Both the position numbers and the translations under genes were made by a program. 38,486 bases of DNA from Pseudomonadota bacterium (GTDB lineage: Bacteria > Pseudomonadota > Alphaproteobacteria > UBA1280 > JAAZVW01): contig JAAZVW010000012.1 of NCBI GenBank assembly GCA_018623135.1, positions 1-38,486 on the forward strand, read 5' to 3'. Of the stretch, positions 1-8,376 are shown one piece after another (the first letter of the stretch is position 1; each line of letters begins with the position of its first letter). The notes under the pieces were generated by a model. It had not been told where the DNA came from. It was given only the letters and a program-made list of their open reading frames with translations, and made no database searches.

Positions 1-2352
1 AATGAGCTTACAGCTGAAAAAGAAGAAAAAATGGCCGAAGCCAAAGCAGAGTGTGAAGCTCAAAGTGGCTCTTCGTCAACATCTTCTTCATCAACGGAAG
101 ATTGGGATGCTGTAACAGATGAGCTTGATAAAGCTTCTGAAAAGAGAAAATCTTGTGAAGTTGTTGCTGCTGAAGCAGGTGATGAATATGACCAAAAGAT
201 AGCAGAAGTCGAGCAAGAAAACTCAGAAGCTAATGCCGCTGAACAAGCCATGGCTAAGGGTCAAGAGCTGCAAGATAGCATGATGCAAAAAGCAGAAGAA
301 ACAAAAGAGTTTATGAGCCGACAAGTTCAATCTGTAGAGGGTATGTGGGCACAATGCCAAGATAATTATGGCATGGGTTCAGATCAAGAAAGCTTAAACA
401 ATACAGGCTGTCCGAGCGGTGGGTTTGTTTTAAAATGTCCAAATGCAGAAACAGGTAAATATACAGAGCCACAATCTGCATGTAATTCAAGTCAGGCTAA
501 GCGTATGTGCTACAACAGCCGAACAGGTCAAAATGACATGAACTTAGATGACATTAGCACTTGCCGATCTATCGGTAAAAACTTACAAGCTGTTAAAAAT
601 ACCTACAATCGCTACTCAGAAAAACTAGGTGAATGTGGAGACTCATTTGATGCAGCAAATGGCAATCGCACAAGTGCGGCAGATTGGCGTATGCATGGCC
701 CAAGCGATTCTGAGTGTGGCGGCAGTAATTCTGCTAAACGTATAGATGGAGATTGGTACTGTGTATCATCGTCAGGCGCGCAAACAAAACTTTCTAATCC
801 TTATGAGTCTTCTACAGAAACAAGTTCTTTCTGTAGTTCAATCGGTGAGGGTACTGGCGCAGTTAAAAGTATCTTTATGGGTGAAGATTGCTCGAAAATT
901 TCAGATGAGGAAGAGCGTAAACAGTGTGAAGAAGAACAGCCTCTTTTGGCTGACATGAAACAAAGCTTTGCGGAGTGTCAGAACGATTACAGCTCAGGTT
1001 CATCTAATACCGAAGGCGAAGAAGGTGGTATTTGCGCAGGCGCAGGCGAGCTTATGAACGAAGCGGGTGAATACCTAAAAGAAGCGGAAGATTTCGTAAA
1101 CGAACAAGTTCAGGCTGTAGAAGATTGGGGTAATGAACTTGTCTCAGATATGGAAGATTATTTTGATTTCTGTTCGGAAGATGGTGAGAGCTCAGAAGAA
1201 GGCGGATCATCTGAATCATCAGGTAGCGAAGAATCCTCTTCTGCTTGTGGTTTAGATATGGGTGGTTTGCTTGATGATGTGAAAGAAGCGATGCAAACGG
1301 TAACGGAATTTATGGAAGGTGCGGGTTCTATGGCGGCACGTGCCGATGGTTTCCAGCGTATGTTAGATGGCTGTAATCTACAATCTAAAATGCAGTCAAT
1401 GGTCGCACGTACATTCGGTGTTGGCTTCACAATGGGGTATATCTCTACTTGTGATGATCGTTGGCACGAAGGTAAACCAACGCTTGTACAAAAACTTAAA
1501 AACAAGCTCGGCAACCCTTCAGCCTTTTGCCCAATTTCATTTTTAATGAAAGAAGGTTTAGGTGAGAACCCTATTTCAGCATTCTTTGAATCTATGGGTA
1601 TGTGTGTTGGTATGTGGGGTGCGTTAGAACCTCGTACAGGCATCACTAAAGACGCTAACGGCTTTAGAGGGGCAGCGCTTGCAGCCTTTAGGGGCTTCAG
1701 CATCGCTAAATCTATGAACACCATTACTTGGAATAAGTATGAATGGAAATCAAAAGGTTGGGATATTAAACGAGACCACGTACCAGGCAAAAAGACAGAT
1801 GGCTTAAAAGGCGCATCGCCAATGCCGATGTTTAATATGGATTATCCACACAGAACAGGTTGTTATCCAACAGGTACAGCCGATATTATGTGGGATTCGC
1901 GTCTGCTTGGTGAAAAAGTTGGCGGTGGCGGTGAAAACTTAGAGCCTGTAATGAACATGGGTCAAGCGGCTCTAGAGGATGCTGCGAAGCAAGCTATTGA
2001 TGAAATGTTCCCTGCCATTGGTTTTGATTTTGGTAACATTGGTAATATTAAAGATGCTGCCGAAGCTGTGAAAGCGCTAGAAACAACGCTAGATAGTGTA
2101 CAAAGCCTACAAGAACAAGGTGCTCTTGGTAAGTTCTTAGATAAAGTATTGGATACAATGTTTAACAACTTATTAAACAACGGCCTTCTTTCTAAGGTAG
2201 GTGTAGATCAAACAGATGCACATACCTTTACATTCTGGGGTAGTGAAGGCTGTACAGCTTCTTATTGTACACCGCTTACTATCCCGTGGTTATGTTCAAA
2301 TAATCAAGGCCCACACTTCCAGTGGCATGGTGAATTTGCGGAGACATTCTAA
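1..2352 (+). CDS. TraU-like conjugal transfer protein with long acidic N-terminal extension (5' partial)
   Basis: The frame is open back to base 1 without a convincing start, so the gene begins upstream; the ATG at 31 looks internal. The first ~400 residues are rich in Ser, Glu and Cys, with charged, probably coiled-coil stretches. From about base 1330 the pattern changes to one like the second half of F-type TraU: a CPISF segment (~1528), then MCVGMWGALEPRTG (~1600), an alanine-rich AALAAFRGFSIAK helix, a GCYPTGTADIMWDS segment (~1858) matching the C-x-P-x-G..W signature near the TraU end, and a TFTFWGSEGC tail (~2225) like the TraU WRKRNCC end. TraU is a periplasmic protein of the F-type mating apparatus with disulphide-linked cysteines. 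The stop overlaps the next start (TAATG), indicating coupling to the TrbC- and TraF-like genes, the usual TraU neighbours. The N-terminal region is much longer than in ordinary TraU (about 330 residues in all). TraU assignment is by pattern only. Confidence 0.55.
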   Translation, partial: NELTAEKEEKMAEAKAECEAQSGSSSTSSSSTEDWDAVTDELDKASEKRKSCEVVAAEAGDEYDQKIAEVEQENSEANAAEQAMAKGQELQDSMMQKAEETKEFMSRQVQSVEGMWAQCQDNYGMGSDQESLNNTGCPSGGFVLKCPNAETGKYTEPQSACNSSQAKRMCYNSRTGQNDMNLDDISTCRSIGKNLQAVKNTYNRYSEKLGECGDSFDAANGNRTSAADWRMHGPSDSECGGSNSAKRIDGDWYCVSSSGAQTKLSNPYESSTETSSFCSSIGEGTGAVKSIFMGEDCSKISDEEERKQCEEEQPLLADMKQSFAECQNDYSSGSSNTEGEEGGICAGAGELMNEAGEYLKEAEDFVNEQVQAVEDWGNELVSDMEDYFDFCSEDGESSEEGGSSESSGSEESSSACGLDMGGLLDDVKEAMQTVTEFMEGAGSMAARADGFQRMLDGCNLQSKMQSMVARTFGVGFTMGYISTCDDRWHEGKPTLVQKLKNKLGNPSAFCPISFLMKEGLGENPISAFFESMGMCVGMWGALEPRTGITKDANGFRGAALAAFRGFSIAKSMNTITWNKYEWKSKGWDIKRDHVPGKKTDGLKGASPMPMFNMDYPHRTGCYPTGTADIMWDSRLLGEKVGGGGENLEPVMNMGQAALEDAAKQAIDEMFPAIGFDFGNIGNIKDAAEAVKALETTLDSVQSLQEQGALGKFLDKVLDTMFNNLLNNGLLSKVGVDQTDAHTFTFWGSEGCTASYCTPLTIPWLCSNNQGPHFQWHGEFAETF

Positions 2353-3101
2353 TGAAAGTAAAACAAATATGCTTGCTTGTTAGTTTAGTAAGCCTCTCTC
2401 AGCTGAGTGAGGCTGCTATCCGTAGTTTTGACGGTCAGGTTTCAGAAGGTATTCGCCGTACAGGTAAGATAAGTACAGAGCAAGAAAAAGTGCCGAGCTA
2501 TTCTACGTCGTTAGCAGAAACTTGGTCTGGTGAAAATCAAAACGAAAGCCTTGCAAACCGTATGGCGCGCCTTTATAAGGCAGGACGACAGTATGATAAA
2601 GAAGAACTTTTGCCACCAGCACCAGCAAAGCAGGATGATACCTATGGCACTTCTTTTGTGTTTTTAGCGCAAAGATTCAATCGTGATGACTTTGATAAAA
2701 TACGCGAACTCCACGAAAAAGAAGGTTTGGCTCTAGAAGTTTATATTAAAGAATCAGACGCCAAGCTTATTACCTATGATCTTAAAAAGGTTGTGGATGC
2801 GCACGTTGAAAAAGTTAAGGCTTTAGGGCGTCGTGCAACAATGGATGATGTGCAACGTGGTATGTTTACCTTAAGTATGCGACCTGATTTTTATGATGGT
2901 GTAGCAAAACGTCTTAAAATTGAACAGTATCCGAGTATATTATATGTTGCTCCAAGTGGTGAGCGACGTCAGTATCCGCTCGATGATGATGGCTTTAGAC
3001 GTTTAAAATCTAAAATGGCACGTGTGGAAAAAGCGGTAGCATCGGGTGCGATGAAAACTTGGACACAACAATTTTTGGAAAGAATAGGGCAGTATCAGTA
3101 A
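2352..3101 (+). CDS. TrbC-like periplasmic pilus-assembly protein
   Basis: A 249-residue protein with a signal peptide (cleavage probably after LSQLSEA, ~residue 22). Residues ~98-215 look like the thioredoxin-fold domain of F-type TrbC: a strand TSFVFLAQRF, a helix, a central helix-rich insertion, then KIEQYPSILYVAPSG, matching the cis-Pro-containing 'VPaFVv' segment of that family. No CxxC is present, as expected for TrbC, so it is not an oxidoreductase. TrbC acts in F-pilus assembly in the periplasm. The start ATG overlaps the previous stop by one base, with GGAG nine bases upstream, and the next gene begins three bases after its stop. A TraW-like protein is an alternative reading. Confidence 0.5.
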   Translation: MKVKQICLLVSLVSLSQLSEAAIRSFDGQVSEGIRRTGKISTEQEKVPSYSTSLAETWSGENQNESLANRMARLYKAGRQYDKEELLPPAPAKQDDTYGTSFVFLAQRFNRDDFDKIRELHEKEGLALEVYIKESDAKLITYDLKKVVDAHVEKVKALGRRATMDDVQRGMFTLSMRPDFYDGVAKRLKIEQYPSILYVAPSGERRQYPLDDDGFRRLKSKMARVEKAVASGAMKTWTQQFLERIGQYQ

Positions 3102-3103
3102 AT

Positions 3104-4285
3104 ATGTTTATACGGTATGTTTTATTTATTTTTGCACTGTTAATATTACAGGTTTCTGCGCAAGCAGAAACCTGCTTGGATTATTGGCGTGTAGGTCCTA
3201 ATGGGGATTGCCGCAAGCCAACTTATGAACGACAACCTACTGAAAAACCTAAAACAGAAGAGCCTAAAAAGGTTGAAGAGCCAAAGCCTCAGCCACAGGT
3301 ACAAGAACAGCCGCAAGAAAACCTCGATACACGTATTGATGATTATCTGGAAAATTATGAAAAGCCACCGCGTGAATATGCAGCCTTTCATTTAGAGCCA
3401 ACGCTTGAAAATGCGATTAAGTGGGTTAAAAAATATCGTGAAACGATTGACCGCTCTCGTAAACTTGCAGAAGCTTGGTCTCAGGCAGAATATCTTTATG
3501 ATCACATGCAAGCGCAAGGTGTTGATGTGAGTAACCTTGTTGAGCTAGAAAATGAGCTTCCTGATGTACAGGGTTTTATTAAGGACATTCAAGAAGAAGA
3601 GGGTCCAGGTCTGACCTACCGACAAGATCTTGAAAGTGGCAAGATTAAAACACCAGAGAAAAAAGACCCGAATGATAGCTTTCGTATAGGTGCTTCTAAA
3701 TCTTCTTCAAATCAAGAAATGACAGATGCACGCTATCAGGGTGAAAAACTTAATGCAGAAATTATTCAGTATTTAACAGAAGCTGGGGTGGATCCGAATC
3801 AGCTGGATTTCATACGTAGTAAAATTCAAGGTGCCGAGCAAGATACAGGCAGGTTAGGCGGGTTTTCTGGTTCAGCAACAGCAGATGGTTCTATGCGTGT
3901 TGGCGGCGGTGCGCAACCAACTTCACGTAAAGACCGTATAGGTGGGGCGAAGCCAGAAGTTCAAATTGAATATTTTTATTCGGCACGTTGCCCGTTTTGC
4001 CGTAAGTTTGAACCTATCTTTCAGCGTATTTTGTCAGAGCAAAGAGATCACTTTACTGTAAATATGACCTGCTCAGACATCACGCCCTCACTTCAAGGAG
4101 GTAAAGAAACGGCAGATTCTTTAGGTTGTACATGGCGCGGTGTAACTGATGATGCTGAAATTGATCAAAAACGTATTGAGCAAACACCAACACTTCTTAT
4201 TACTTGGCCAAATGGCCAAAATCAGAGAGTTGAAGGTCTTATTGACTATCCATCACTTTCTCAGTATTTTAATAGCCAGAAGTAG
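3104..4285 (+). CDS. TraF-like periplasmic thiol oxidoreductase
   Basis: Start chosen at ATG 3104, because it opens directly on a signal peptide (MFIRYVLFIFALLILQVSAQA); the longer in-frame start at 3059 would bury it inside the preceding gene. The 393-residue product has a Pro/Glu/Lys-rich linker after the signal peptide, then residues ~85-135 (LEPTLENAIKWVKKYRE..., AEAWSQAEYLYD) resembling the TraF segment in which 'P-ENv' precedes a helix ending in W. The C-terminal domain (~285-390) is thioredoxin-like with C296-P-F-C299, followed by a T-P-T segment near residue 364 (cis-Pro). In F-type systems TraF helps fold disulphide-rich transfer proteins, which fits the Cys-rich TraU- and TraH-like proteins here. 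Unlike F TraF, which lacks the motif, this copy keeps CxxC and may be active. Confidence 0.65.
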   Translation: MFIRYVLFIFALLILQVSAQAETCLDYWRVGPNGDCRKPTYERQPTEKPKTEEPKKVEEPKPQPQVQEQPQENLDTRIDDYLENYEKPPREYAAFHLEPTLENAIKWVKKYRETIDRSRKLAEAWSQAEYLYDHMQAQGVDVSNLVELENELPDVQGFIKDIQEEEGPGLTYRQDLESGKIKTPEKKDPNDSFRIGASKSSSNQEMTDARYQGEKLNAEIIQYLTEAGVDPNQLDFIRSKIQGAEQDTGRLGGFSGSATADGSMRVGGGAQPTSRKDRIGGAKPEVQIEYFYSARCPFCRKFEPIFQRILSEQRDHFTVNMTCSDITPSLQGGKETADSLGCTWRGVTDDAEIDQKRIEQTPTLLITWPNGQNQRVEGLIDYPSLSQYFNSQK

Positions 4286-4294
4286 GGGAAGCTG

Positions 4295-4606
4295 ATGTCA
4301 GATAAAAAAATAGATACCGCATATGAGTATAGTAAAATCGCTAAAGAGCGTACACTCTGGATTATTCGTCCTGTGGCTATTGTTATGATTATTGCTTGGG
4401 TTGTGCATCCAGAAACATCCTTACAGCAACATGTGGAAACAAATGTTCTTTGGGGCTTTTTATTTGGCTCTTCTTTAGGCGCGTTTATTTACAGAGATAA
4501 AATCCAAGAATTTTGGACAATTAGAAGACGCGGTAAAGATGCGCATAATCGTATACCAGATGAATACTATCTCGGACAAGTTAAAGAGGTTTTATATAAA
4601 AAGTAA
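4295..4606 (+). CDS. Small two-helix membrane protein, possible membrane subunit of the coupling protein
   Basis: 103 residues with two predicted membrane helices (about 24-38, IIRPVAIVMIIAWVV, and 52-67, VLWGFLFGSSLGAFIY) and a basic C-terminal tail. AGGGGA lies seven to eight bases before the ATG. Its stop overlaps the start of the TraD-like ATPase (TAATG), so the two are translationally coupled. Coupling proteins such as TraD and TraG normally carry two N-terminal membrane helices with a short loop; the ATPase next door has none and this protein has just that topology. The inference is that it is the detached anchor of a split coupling protein. No family was recognised from sequence. Confidence 0.6.
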   Translation: MSDKKIDTAYEYSKIAKERTLWIIRPVAIVMIIAWVVHPETSLQQHVETNVLWGFLFGSSLGAFIYRDKIQEFWTIRRRGKDAHNRIPDEYYLGQVKEVLYKK

Positions 4607-6003
4607 TGGCAGATTTACGACTCGATTCTAGCAGTATGACCCGCCATTGCCTTGGTATTGCCGCCACTGGTGGTGGTAAGTCTAACTTCTTGAACCTTAT
4701 TTTAAAACAGCAGATGATGCGCGGCGGTGGCGCCATTCATATTGATGGTAAAAACTCTCGTGAAGCCTTGCTAGAGTTTCTTAACCTTGCGCGCCAGCAT
4801 AACCGTTGGCAAGATGTGCGCATTATTAATATTGGTGATGCTGATTTTTCACATACGTATAATCCACTTTTGCGTGGTGATAACGATGAAATTACCTCCC
4901 GTGTTATGCAGTTGCTTGAAGCAGGCGGCGGTAATTCAGCCTTTTTCCGCTCCCAAGCAGGCCGAGGCATGCGCGCTATTTCAGGTATTTTAAAGCTTAT
5001 TGATAAACCTTTTAATTTTGGTGACCTGAACGTTATTATGTCTAACGAGCAAGCGATGCGTCGTTTGTTGCATATGGCACCCCAAGGCAAAGAAGCTCAG
5101 GATTTCCAAATTTTTATGGATCAAATGATGACAGTAGACCCACGTAGCGGTCAAAAAATGCTCAACACTCAAAAATTACAGCATACCTTTGGTGATCTTG
5201 CTGGTCGTTTGCATTCTTATTATGTGGGTAATGCAGGTAAGGTACTTAATTCCTATAATCCAGAGGTGGATTTGTATCAGGCCATTCGCCAGAATCAGCT
5301 TGTATACGTTATGTTGCCAATGCTTTCAAAGTCCGAAATAGCTGTAGACTTTGCAAAATTCTTTATTTCAGATTTGCGTACAGCCATTGGTCAAATTCAA
5401 AACGATAAATATAAGCCATCACCAACCTATTTGGTGCTTATGGATGAGTTTTCTTCTTATGCACAGCCGTCGCTTGCGCCTGTATTTGAGCAAGCTCGTT
5501 CAAGTAATATTTGCTTATTCCCATTTATTCAAACCATTTCTTCTTTAAAAGATAAAGGTAATGGTCTTTCAGAGGATTTTGCGTCTAAAATTTTAGGTAA
5601 TACTTGGAATAAGTTCTCATTTTTGCTACAAGAACCAGAGTCTTGCGAGGTGATGTCACGTGTTGCTGGTGATTCGTTGCAAGAATCAGTAAGCGAGAGC
5701 TTTAATGAAAGTCTTGCCTTTAATTCTTCAGGTGAAGATGCCTCTGTTTTAAAAACAGGCAGCAGGGGGCGTGGTCATGGTAAATCCATTAGTTATGACT
5801 ATGGTGCCATTGTCCGACCTGAAGATTTTAAGAACTTAGGACCAGGTGAAGGTATCTATATTGGTCAAAAACAGATCTTGAAAATTCAAGTACCCTTGCT
5901 AACATTGAATTTAGAGGATAAAAATATAGATATGCCGCGCTTTAGTATGCCAGAAAAAGAAGGCCTAGGTATTGCGCAGATGTATGAATCTTTAGGAGGT
6001 TAA
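4606..6003 (+). CDS. TraD-like type IV coupling ATPase lacking a membrane anchor
   Basis: 465 residues. Walker A is at ~20-26 (A-T-G-G-G-K-S) only 20 residues from the start; Walker B is at 276-281 (L-V-L-M-D-E). After Walker A the protein runs VIxHIDGK..., then a Y-N-P-L-L segment, D-E-I-T-S-R, and G-N-S-A-F-F-R-S-Q-A, which resembles the TraD of SXT/R391-type elements ('YNa..n.sRitEVAtRIa...GnSaaF'), the coupling protein that pairs with MobH relaxases. It would be a cytoplasmic hexameric ATPase bringing DNA-relaxase to the secretion channel. It lacks N-terminal membrane helices, which may be supplied by the coupled upstream gene. GGAGG near its end is the ribosome site of the next gene. Confidence 0.8.
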   Translation: MADLRLDSSSMTRHCLGIAATGGGKSNFLNLILKQQMMRGGGAIHIDGKNSREALLEFLNLARQHNRWQDVRIINIGDADFSHTYNPLLRGDNDEITSRVMQLLEAGGGNSAFFRSQAGRGMRAISGILKLIDKPFNFGDLNVIMSNEQAMRRLLHMAPQGKEAQDFQIFMDQMMTVDPRSGQKMLNTQKLQHTFGDLAGRLHSYYVGNAGKVLNSYNPEVDLYQAIRQNQLVYVMLPMLSKSEIAVDFAKFFISDLRTAIGQIQNDKYKPSPTYLVLMDEFSSYAQPSLAPVFEQARSSNICLFPFIQTISSLKDKGNGLSEDFASKILGNTWNKFSFLLQEPESCEVMSRVAGDSLQESVSESFNESLAFNSSGEDASVLKTGSRGRGHGKSISYDYGAIVRPEDFKNLGPGEGIYIGQKQILKIQVPLLTLNLEDKNIDMPRFSMPEKEGLGIAQMYESLGG

Positions 6004-6004
6004 A

Positions 6005-6304
6005 ATGCCTGCAGAGCCACAAGTATCAGAATTCGCCGATCTTTGGGTAGAAGTTATTGAGCCAAGTTTTAAAATTGGCTTAATGCTTTTGGTGATTTTG
6101 GGTGTTATTAAGCTTATCTATTTTCTAAAGAAACCAGATGTGTGGCTAGATGTTGCAAATATTGTATTTGCCTACCTTGTCACCTTTATTTCCACAACAG
6201 GTAATATTGTCTGGAAAGTGATCCACTATGTCTTTTCTACCATTATGACAATTTTGCGTGTTTGTTTTGCAACAGTACGTGACTTCTTTATTTCCCGTAT
6301 CTAA
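6005..6304 (+). CDS. Small membrane protein of unknown function
   Basis: 99 residues with two strong hydrophobic helices (~24-45, IGLMLLVILGVIKLIYFL, and ~51-80, the region around VANIVFAYLVTFISTTG), and a third amphipathic stretch to the end. GGAGG lies six bases before the ATG and the gene starts right after the TraD-like stop, so it is in the same operon, where it is probably the last gene. The family was not recognised. A role in anchoring or gating the coupling ATPase is only a guess from position. Confidence 0.65.
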   Translation: MPAEPQVSEFADLWVEVIEPSFKIGLMLLVILGVIKLIYFLKKPDVWLDVANIVFAYLVTFISTTGNIVWKVIHYVFSTIMTILRVCFATVRDFFISRI

Positions 6305-6313
6305 AGTCGGCTC

Positions 6314-6343
6314 TTGCCCTACACTCCCTTTCTGGGCTATTCT
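6314..6343 (+). promoter_or_regulatory. Possible sigma-70 promoter before the coiled-coil lipoprotein gene
   Basis: TTGCCC (6314-6319), 18-base spacer, TATTCT (6338-6343). Each hexamer matches consensus at four of six positions. It lies in an 80-base gap between two genes and overlaps a TGCCCTA/TAGGGCA inverted repeat (6315-6321 and 6343-6349). Confidence 0.3.
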
Positions 6344-6364
6344 AGGGCATAATCTTATTGAACT

Positions 6365-6387
6365 ATTGTTAAAGGGCAAATAACAAT
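6365..6387 (+). promoter_or_regulatory. Inverted repeat enclosing the ribosome binding site
   Basis: ATTGTTA (6365-6371) and TAACAAT (6381-6387) are perfect inverted repeats separated by nine bases that hold the AAGGG ribosome binding site of the lipoprotein gene; the right arm includes the first two bases of its ATG at 6386. It could be an operator or an RNA hairpin influencing initiation. Confidence 0.4.
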
Positions 6388-7345
6388 GATAAAGAAACTT
6401 GCCATTTCTTGCGCAGCACTAAGCTTGGCGGCTTGTGCACAAACTGCAAGTAATGAAATTCCAGTTGCAAAAGATGTTGATGTATTCGGCATTTCTTATG
6501 GTGTAGCTAAAGAACGTTTAGCGCAAACAAACCAAGAAGTTGTTTCTCTACGTGACCGTGTGCGCCGTGTTGAACGTGCGATGATTCGTTTAGATCGTCG
6601 TATGCAACTTGTTGAGCGTAACGAGCTTGCGCGTATTACAGCGCTTCAAGAGCTTAAACAAAAAGTCTCTTCTGTAGATGAAGAAACAATGCAAAAATCA
6701 ACAAATCAGTTGAAAGAAGATATTGCAGCATCCTTTAAAAAGGCTTCTTTGCAACAAGCACCGCAACAACAAGCAAAATCTCTTGTGTCTCGCTCTAATG
6801 AAGCCACACAAGAAAACATGCCTCGTATTGCTATGCAAACATCACCATTTGCCCGTGGTGCAGCTGTGCAAGCACGTCGTATGACGCCTATGAACTTCCA
6901 ACCTGTTGCCTACCAGCCAACAGTTGCAAAACCTGCAACTCAAATTGGTGCACCTGCGCAGCAGATGAAAAAACCAAGCGTTATTGGTGTTAAAATGCCT
7001 GTAAATGCATTGCCAAGCCTTGCAGATTCACCAAGGAATGAAGCAGAAAATACAGAAGCTCAGGCTGGCGTATCTTTCTGGACAGTGAACTATGCCCGTG
7101 AAAAAGTTTGGCCAGAACGCGACCAACTTGCAGGCTCTCGTTCTGTTGTAGAAGCCTTACGTTCAGATGAAAAAGCCGTTATCTTCGCCCGTGGTGCAGA
7201 TACAACATCTCGTAAATTCCGTGAACGTGTGCGCGCACTTAGCCGTTACTTGGGTCGTGTCGCAAACGTAGATCAGGTGCCGATTTCATCAATGCCTGCG
7301 GATCATCTAGATTCGAACACAATTGAAGTGATCGTATCTCGTTAA
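6386..7345 (+). CDS. Outer-membrane-type lipoprotein with coiled coil, unknown function
   Basis: 319 residues with a lipoprotein signal peptide and lipobox L-A-A-C (Cys17). Residues ~55-105 are a charged heptad-like coiled coil (LRDRVRRVERAMIRLDRRM), followed by a Gln/Pro/Ala-rich linker (~115-220), then a compact C-terminal domain (~232-319) with the segment EKAVIFARGADTTSRKFRER and an end in IEVIVSR. The last part has the look of a small alpha/beta domain, but the family was not recognised. It stands alone between a possible promoter and a strong terminator, so it is probably monocistronic. The architecture (lipid anchor, coil, linker, globular end) would suit an envelope-spanning accessory of either secretion apparatus. 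Confidence 0.7.
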   Translation: MIKKLAISCAALSLAACAQTASNEIPVAKDVDVFGISYGVAKERLAQTNQEVVSLRDRVRRVERAMIRLDRRMQLVERNELARITALQELKQKVSSVDEETMQKSTNQLKEDIAASFKKASLQQAPQQQAKSLVSRSNEATQENMPRIAMQTSPFARGAAVQARRMTPMNFQPVAYQPTVAKPATQIGAPAQQMKKPSVIGVKMPVNALPSLADSPRNEAENTEAQAGVSFWTVNYAREKVWPERDQLAGSRSVVEALRSDEKAVIFARGADTTSRKFRERVRALSRYLGRVANVDQVPISSMPADHLDSNTIEVIVSR

Positions 7346-7351
7346 AAAATT

Positions 7352-7381
7352 AAACTACCCCTAATAAAGGGGTAGTTTTTT
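7352..7381 (+). terminator. Rho-independent terminator after the lipoprotein gene
   Basis: AAACTACCCC (7352-7361), loop TAATAAA, GGGGTAGTTT (7369-7378), followed by T residues; seven bases after the stop codon. Perfect 10-bp stem with an A-run before and a T-run after, so it may act in both directions. Confidence 0.9.
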
Positions 7382-7390
7382 ACCTAAAGC

Positions 7391-7420
7391 TTGTAATTAG
7401 GTAAAAAAGTTATATATACT
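7391..7420 (+). promoter_or_regulatory. Sigma-70-like promoter for the 7515-8312 gene pair
   Basis: TTGTAA (7391-7396), 18-base spacer, TATACT (7415-7420). It lies directly after a terminator and about 95 bases before the next start, leaving a leader of about 85 bases whose only visible structure is a weak TCCTC/GAGGA hairpin. Confidence 0.6.
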
Positions 7421-7514
7421 TAATTCCATAAACTTAAAACTTTAATACTTATAGGGGCTTAGCCTCTCTCCTCATTGTAGAGGATGTAATGATTATACTA
7501 AGGAGATCAATATT

Positions 7515-7979
7515 ATGACTGATAAGAAAAAAAATGCATTCCAAGCCCGCTTAGAAAACCAAAAAGCGCAATTAGAACGCCATGGTTATTCTGCGGAAGT
7601 GGTTGTGCGTACAACACCAGAAGCAACAGATATTATTAACTTTGCACGTATGTGGGAATACATTATTGTGCAAGCCGATCGTAAATCTCGTGGTTTTATG
7701 GCGCAGTCAGAGCGTGAGAAGTTTGATCAAACACGTCAAGACTTTAATCAAAGCCTTGAATTTATGGCCAACAAAATTAAAGAAGCAGTAGAGCGTCATG
7801 ATTTTGACTTAACAGGTTCAAACTTTGTCTCTCGTATTGCACAACGTTACGATATTGCTGAGCGTAAGAAAAAAGCGCCAGAACAAAAAGAAACAGTAAA
7901 AGCTGCGGAACCAAAACCACAGGTTCAAGAAGCACCTGCTTCAGCACCAGCAGCAGTAGAGGAAGTAGAAGGACTTTAA
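7515..7979 (+). CDS. Hydrophilic cytoplasmic protein of unknown function
   Basis: 154 residues, no signal peptide or membrane helix. AAGGAG lies nine bases before the ATG. Residues 1-115 are mostly helical and highly charged (for example WEYIIVQADRKSRGFMAQSE and a long helix through FNQSLEFMANKIKEAVERHD); the last ~35 are a Lys/Glu/Pro/Ala tail typical of a flexible linker. Not recognised. It shares a promoter with the following membrane protein, separated by three bases, so the two probably work together. Confidence 0.75.
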   Translation: MTDKKKNAFQARLENQKAQLERHGYSAEVVVRTTPEATDIINFARMWEYIIVQADRKSRGFMAQSEREKFDQTRQDFNQSLEFMANKIKEAVERHDFDLTGSNFVSRIAQRYDIAERKKKAPEQKETVKAAEPKPQVQEAPASAPAAVEEVEGL

Positions 7980-7982
7980 CCA

Positions 7983-8312
7983 ATGGATTTAGCACGTACA
8001 ATACTTTTATTAGGTTCAATTTTAGGTATTGCATGGTGGGCAGGTACTGTCATGAAAGCAGAAGGTGAAGACAAGCTTATAGAGGCTTGCCACCCTGTAG
8101 AACTTGCAACAAGTGGTTTAATTAATGTAACCAATGCATTAGTTGGTTATCCGCCACGTTGGACCTTTGCAACAAAACGCGTTGTAGATGGTTCGTGCTA
8201 CTTTTTCTTTGGTAGTCTTTTGTTCTCAGATCCATCATCAGAAGCGGCGTCAAGTCGTCCAGGTGGTATCCGCGAAGGGGAGTCTCCTTCAGGCGGTATC
8301 CGAGAAAGATAA
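7983..8312 (+). CDS. Small membrane-anchored protein with a GGIRE repeat tail
   Basis: 109 residues with an N-terminal hydrophobic helix (ARTILLLGSILGIAWWAG, residues ~4-21), a middle domain with two cysteines (EACHPV and DGSCYF), and a C-terminal tail in which P-G-G-I-R-E and S-G-G-I-R-E occur 10 residues apart. The family was not recognised. It starts three bases after the preceding stop and has only a weak ribosome site, suggesting coupled translation. The transcript ends at a strong shared terminator. Confidence 0.65.
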   Translation: MDLARTILLLGSILGIAWWAGTVMKAEGEDKLIEACHPVELATSGLINVTNALVGYPPRWTFATKRVVDGSCYFFFGSLLFSDPSSEAASSRPGGIREGESPSGGIRER

Positions 8313-8324
8313 GTTACTGATATA

Positions 8325-8359
8325 CATAAATAAAGCGCCCAGAGGGCGCTTTATTTATG
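8325..8359. terminator. Bidirectional terminator between convergent genes
   Basis: A perfect 16-bp inverted repeat, arms 8325-8340 (ending AAAGCGCCC) and 8344-8359 (starting GGGCGCTTT), with a three-base loop. The AT-rich outer arms give T-tracts on both strands. It lies between the + gene ending at 8312 and the - gene ending at 8377. Confidence 0.93.
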
Positions 8360-8376
8360 TCTTCTATTTTGAGACT

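Noticed and set aside
1158-1790. Long open frame on the minus strand, 210 codons
   Set aside because: It lies opposite the TraU-like gene, has no ribosome site, and its Ser/Pro-rich composition mirrors the acidic Ser/Glu codons of the real gene.
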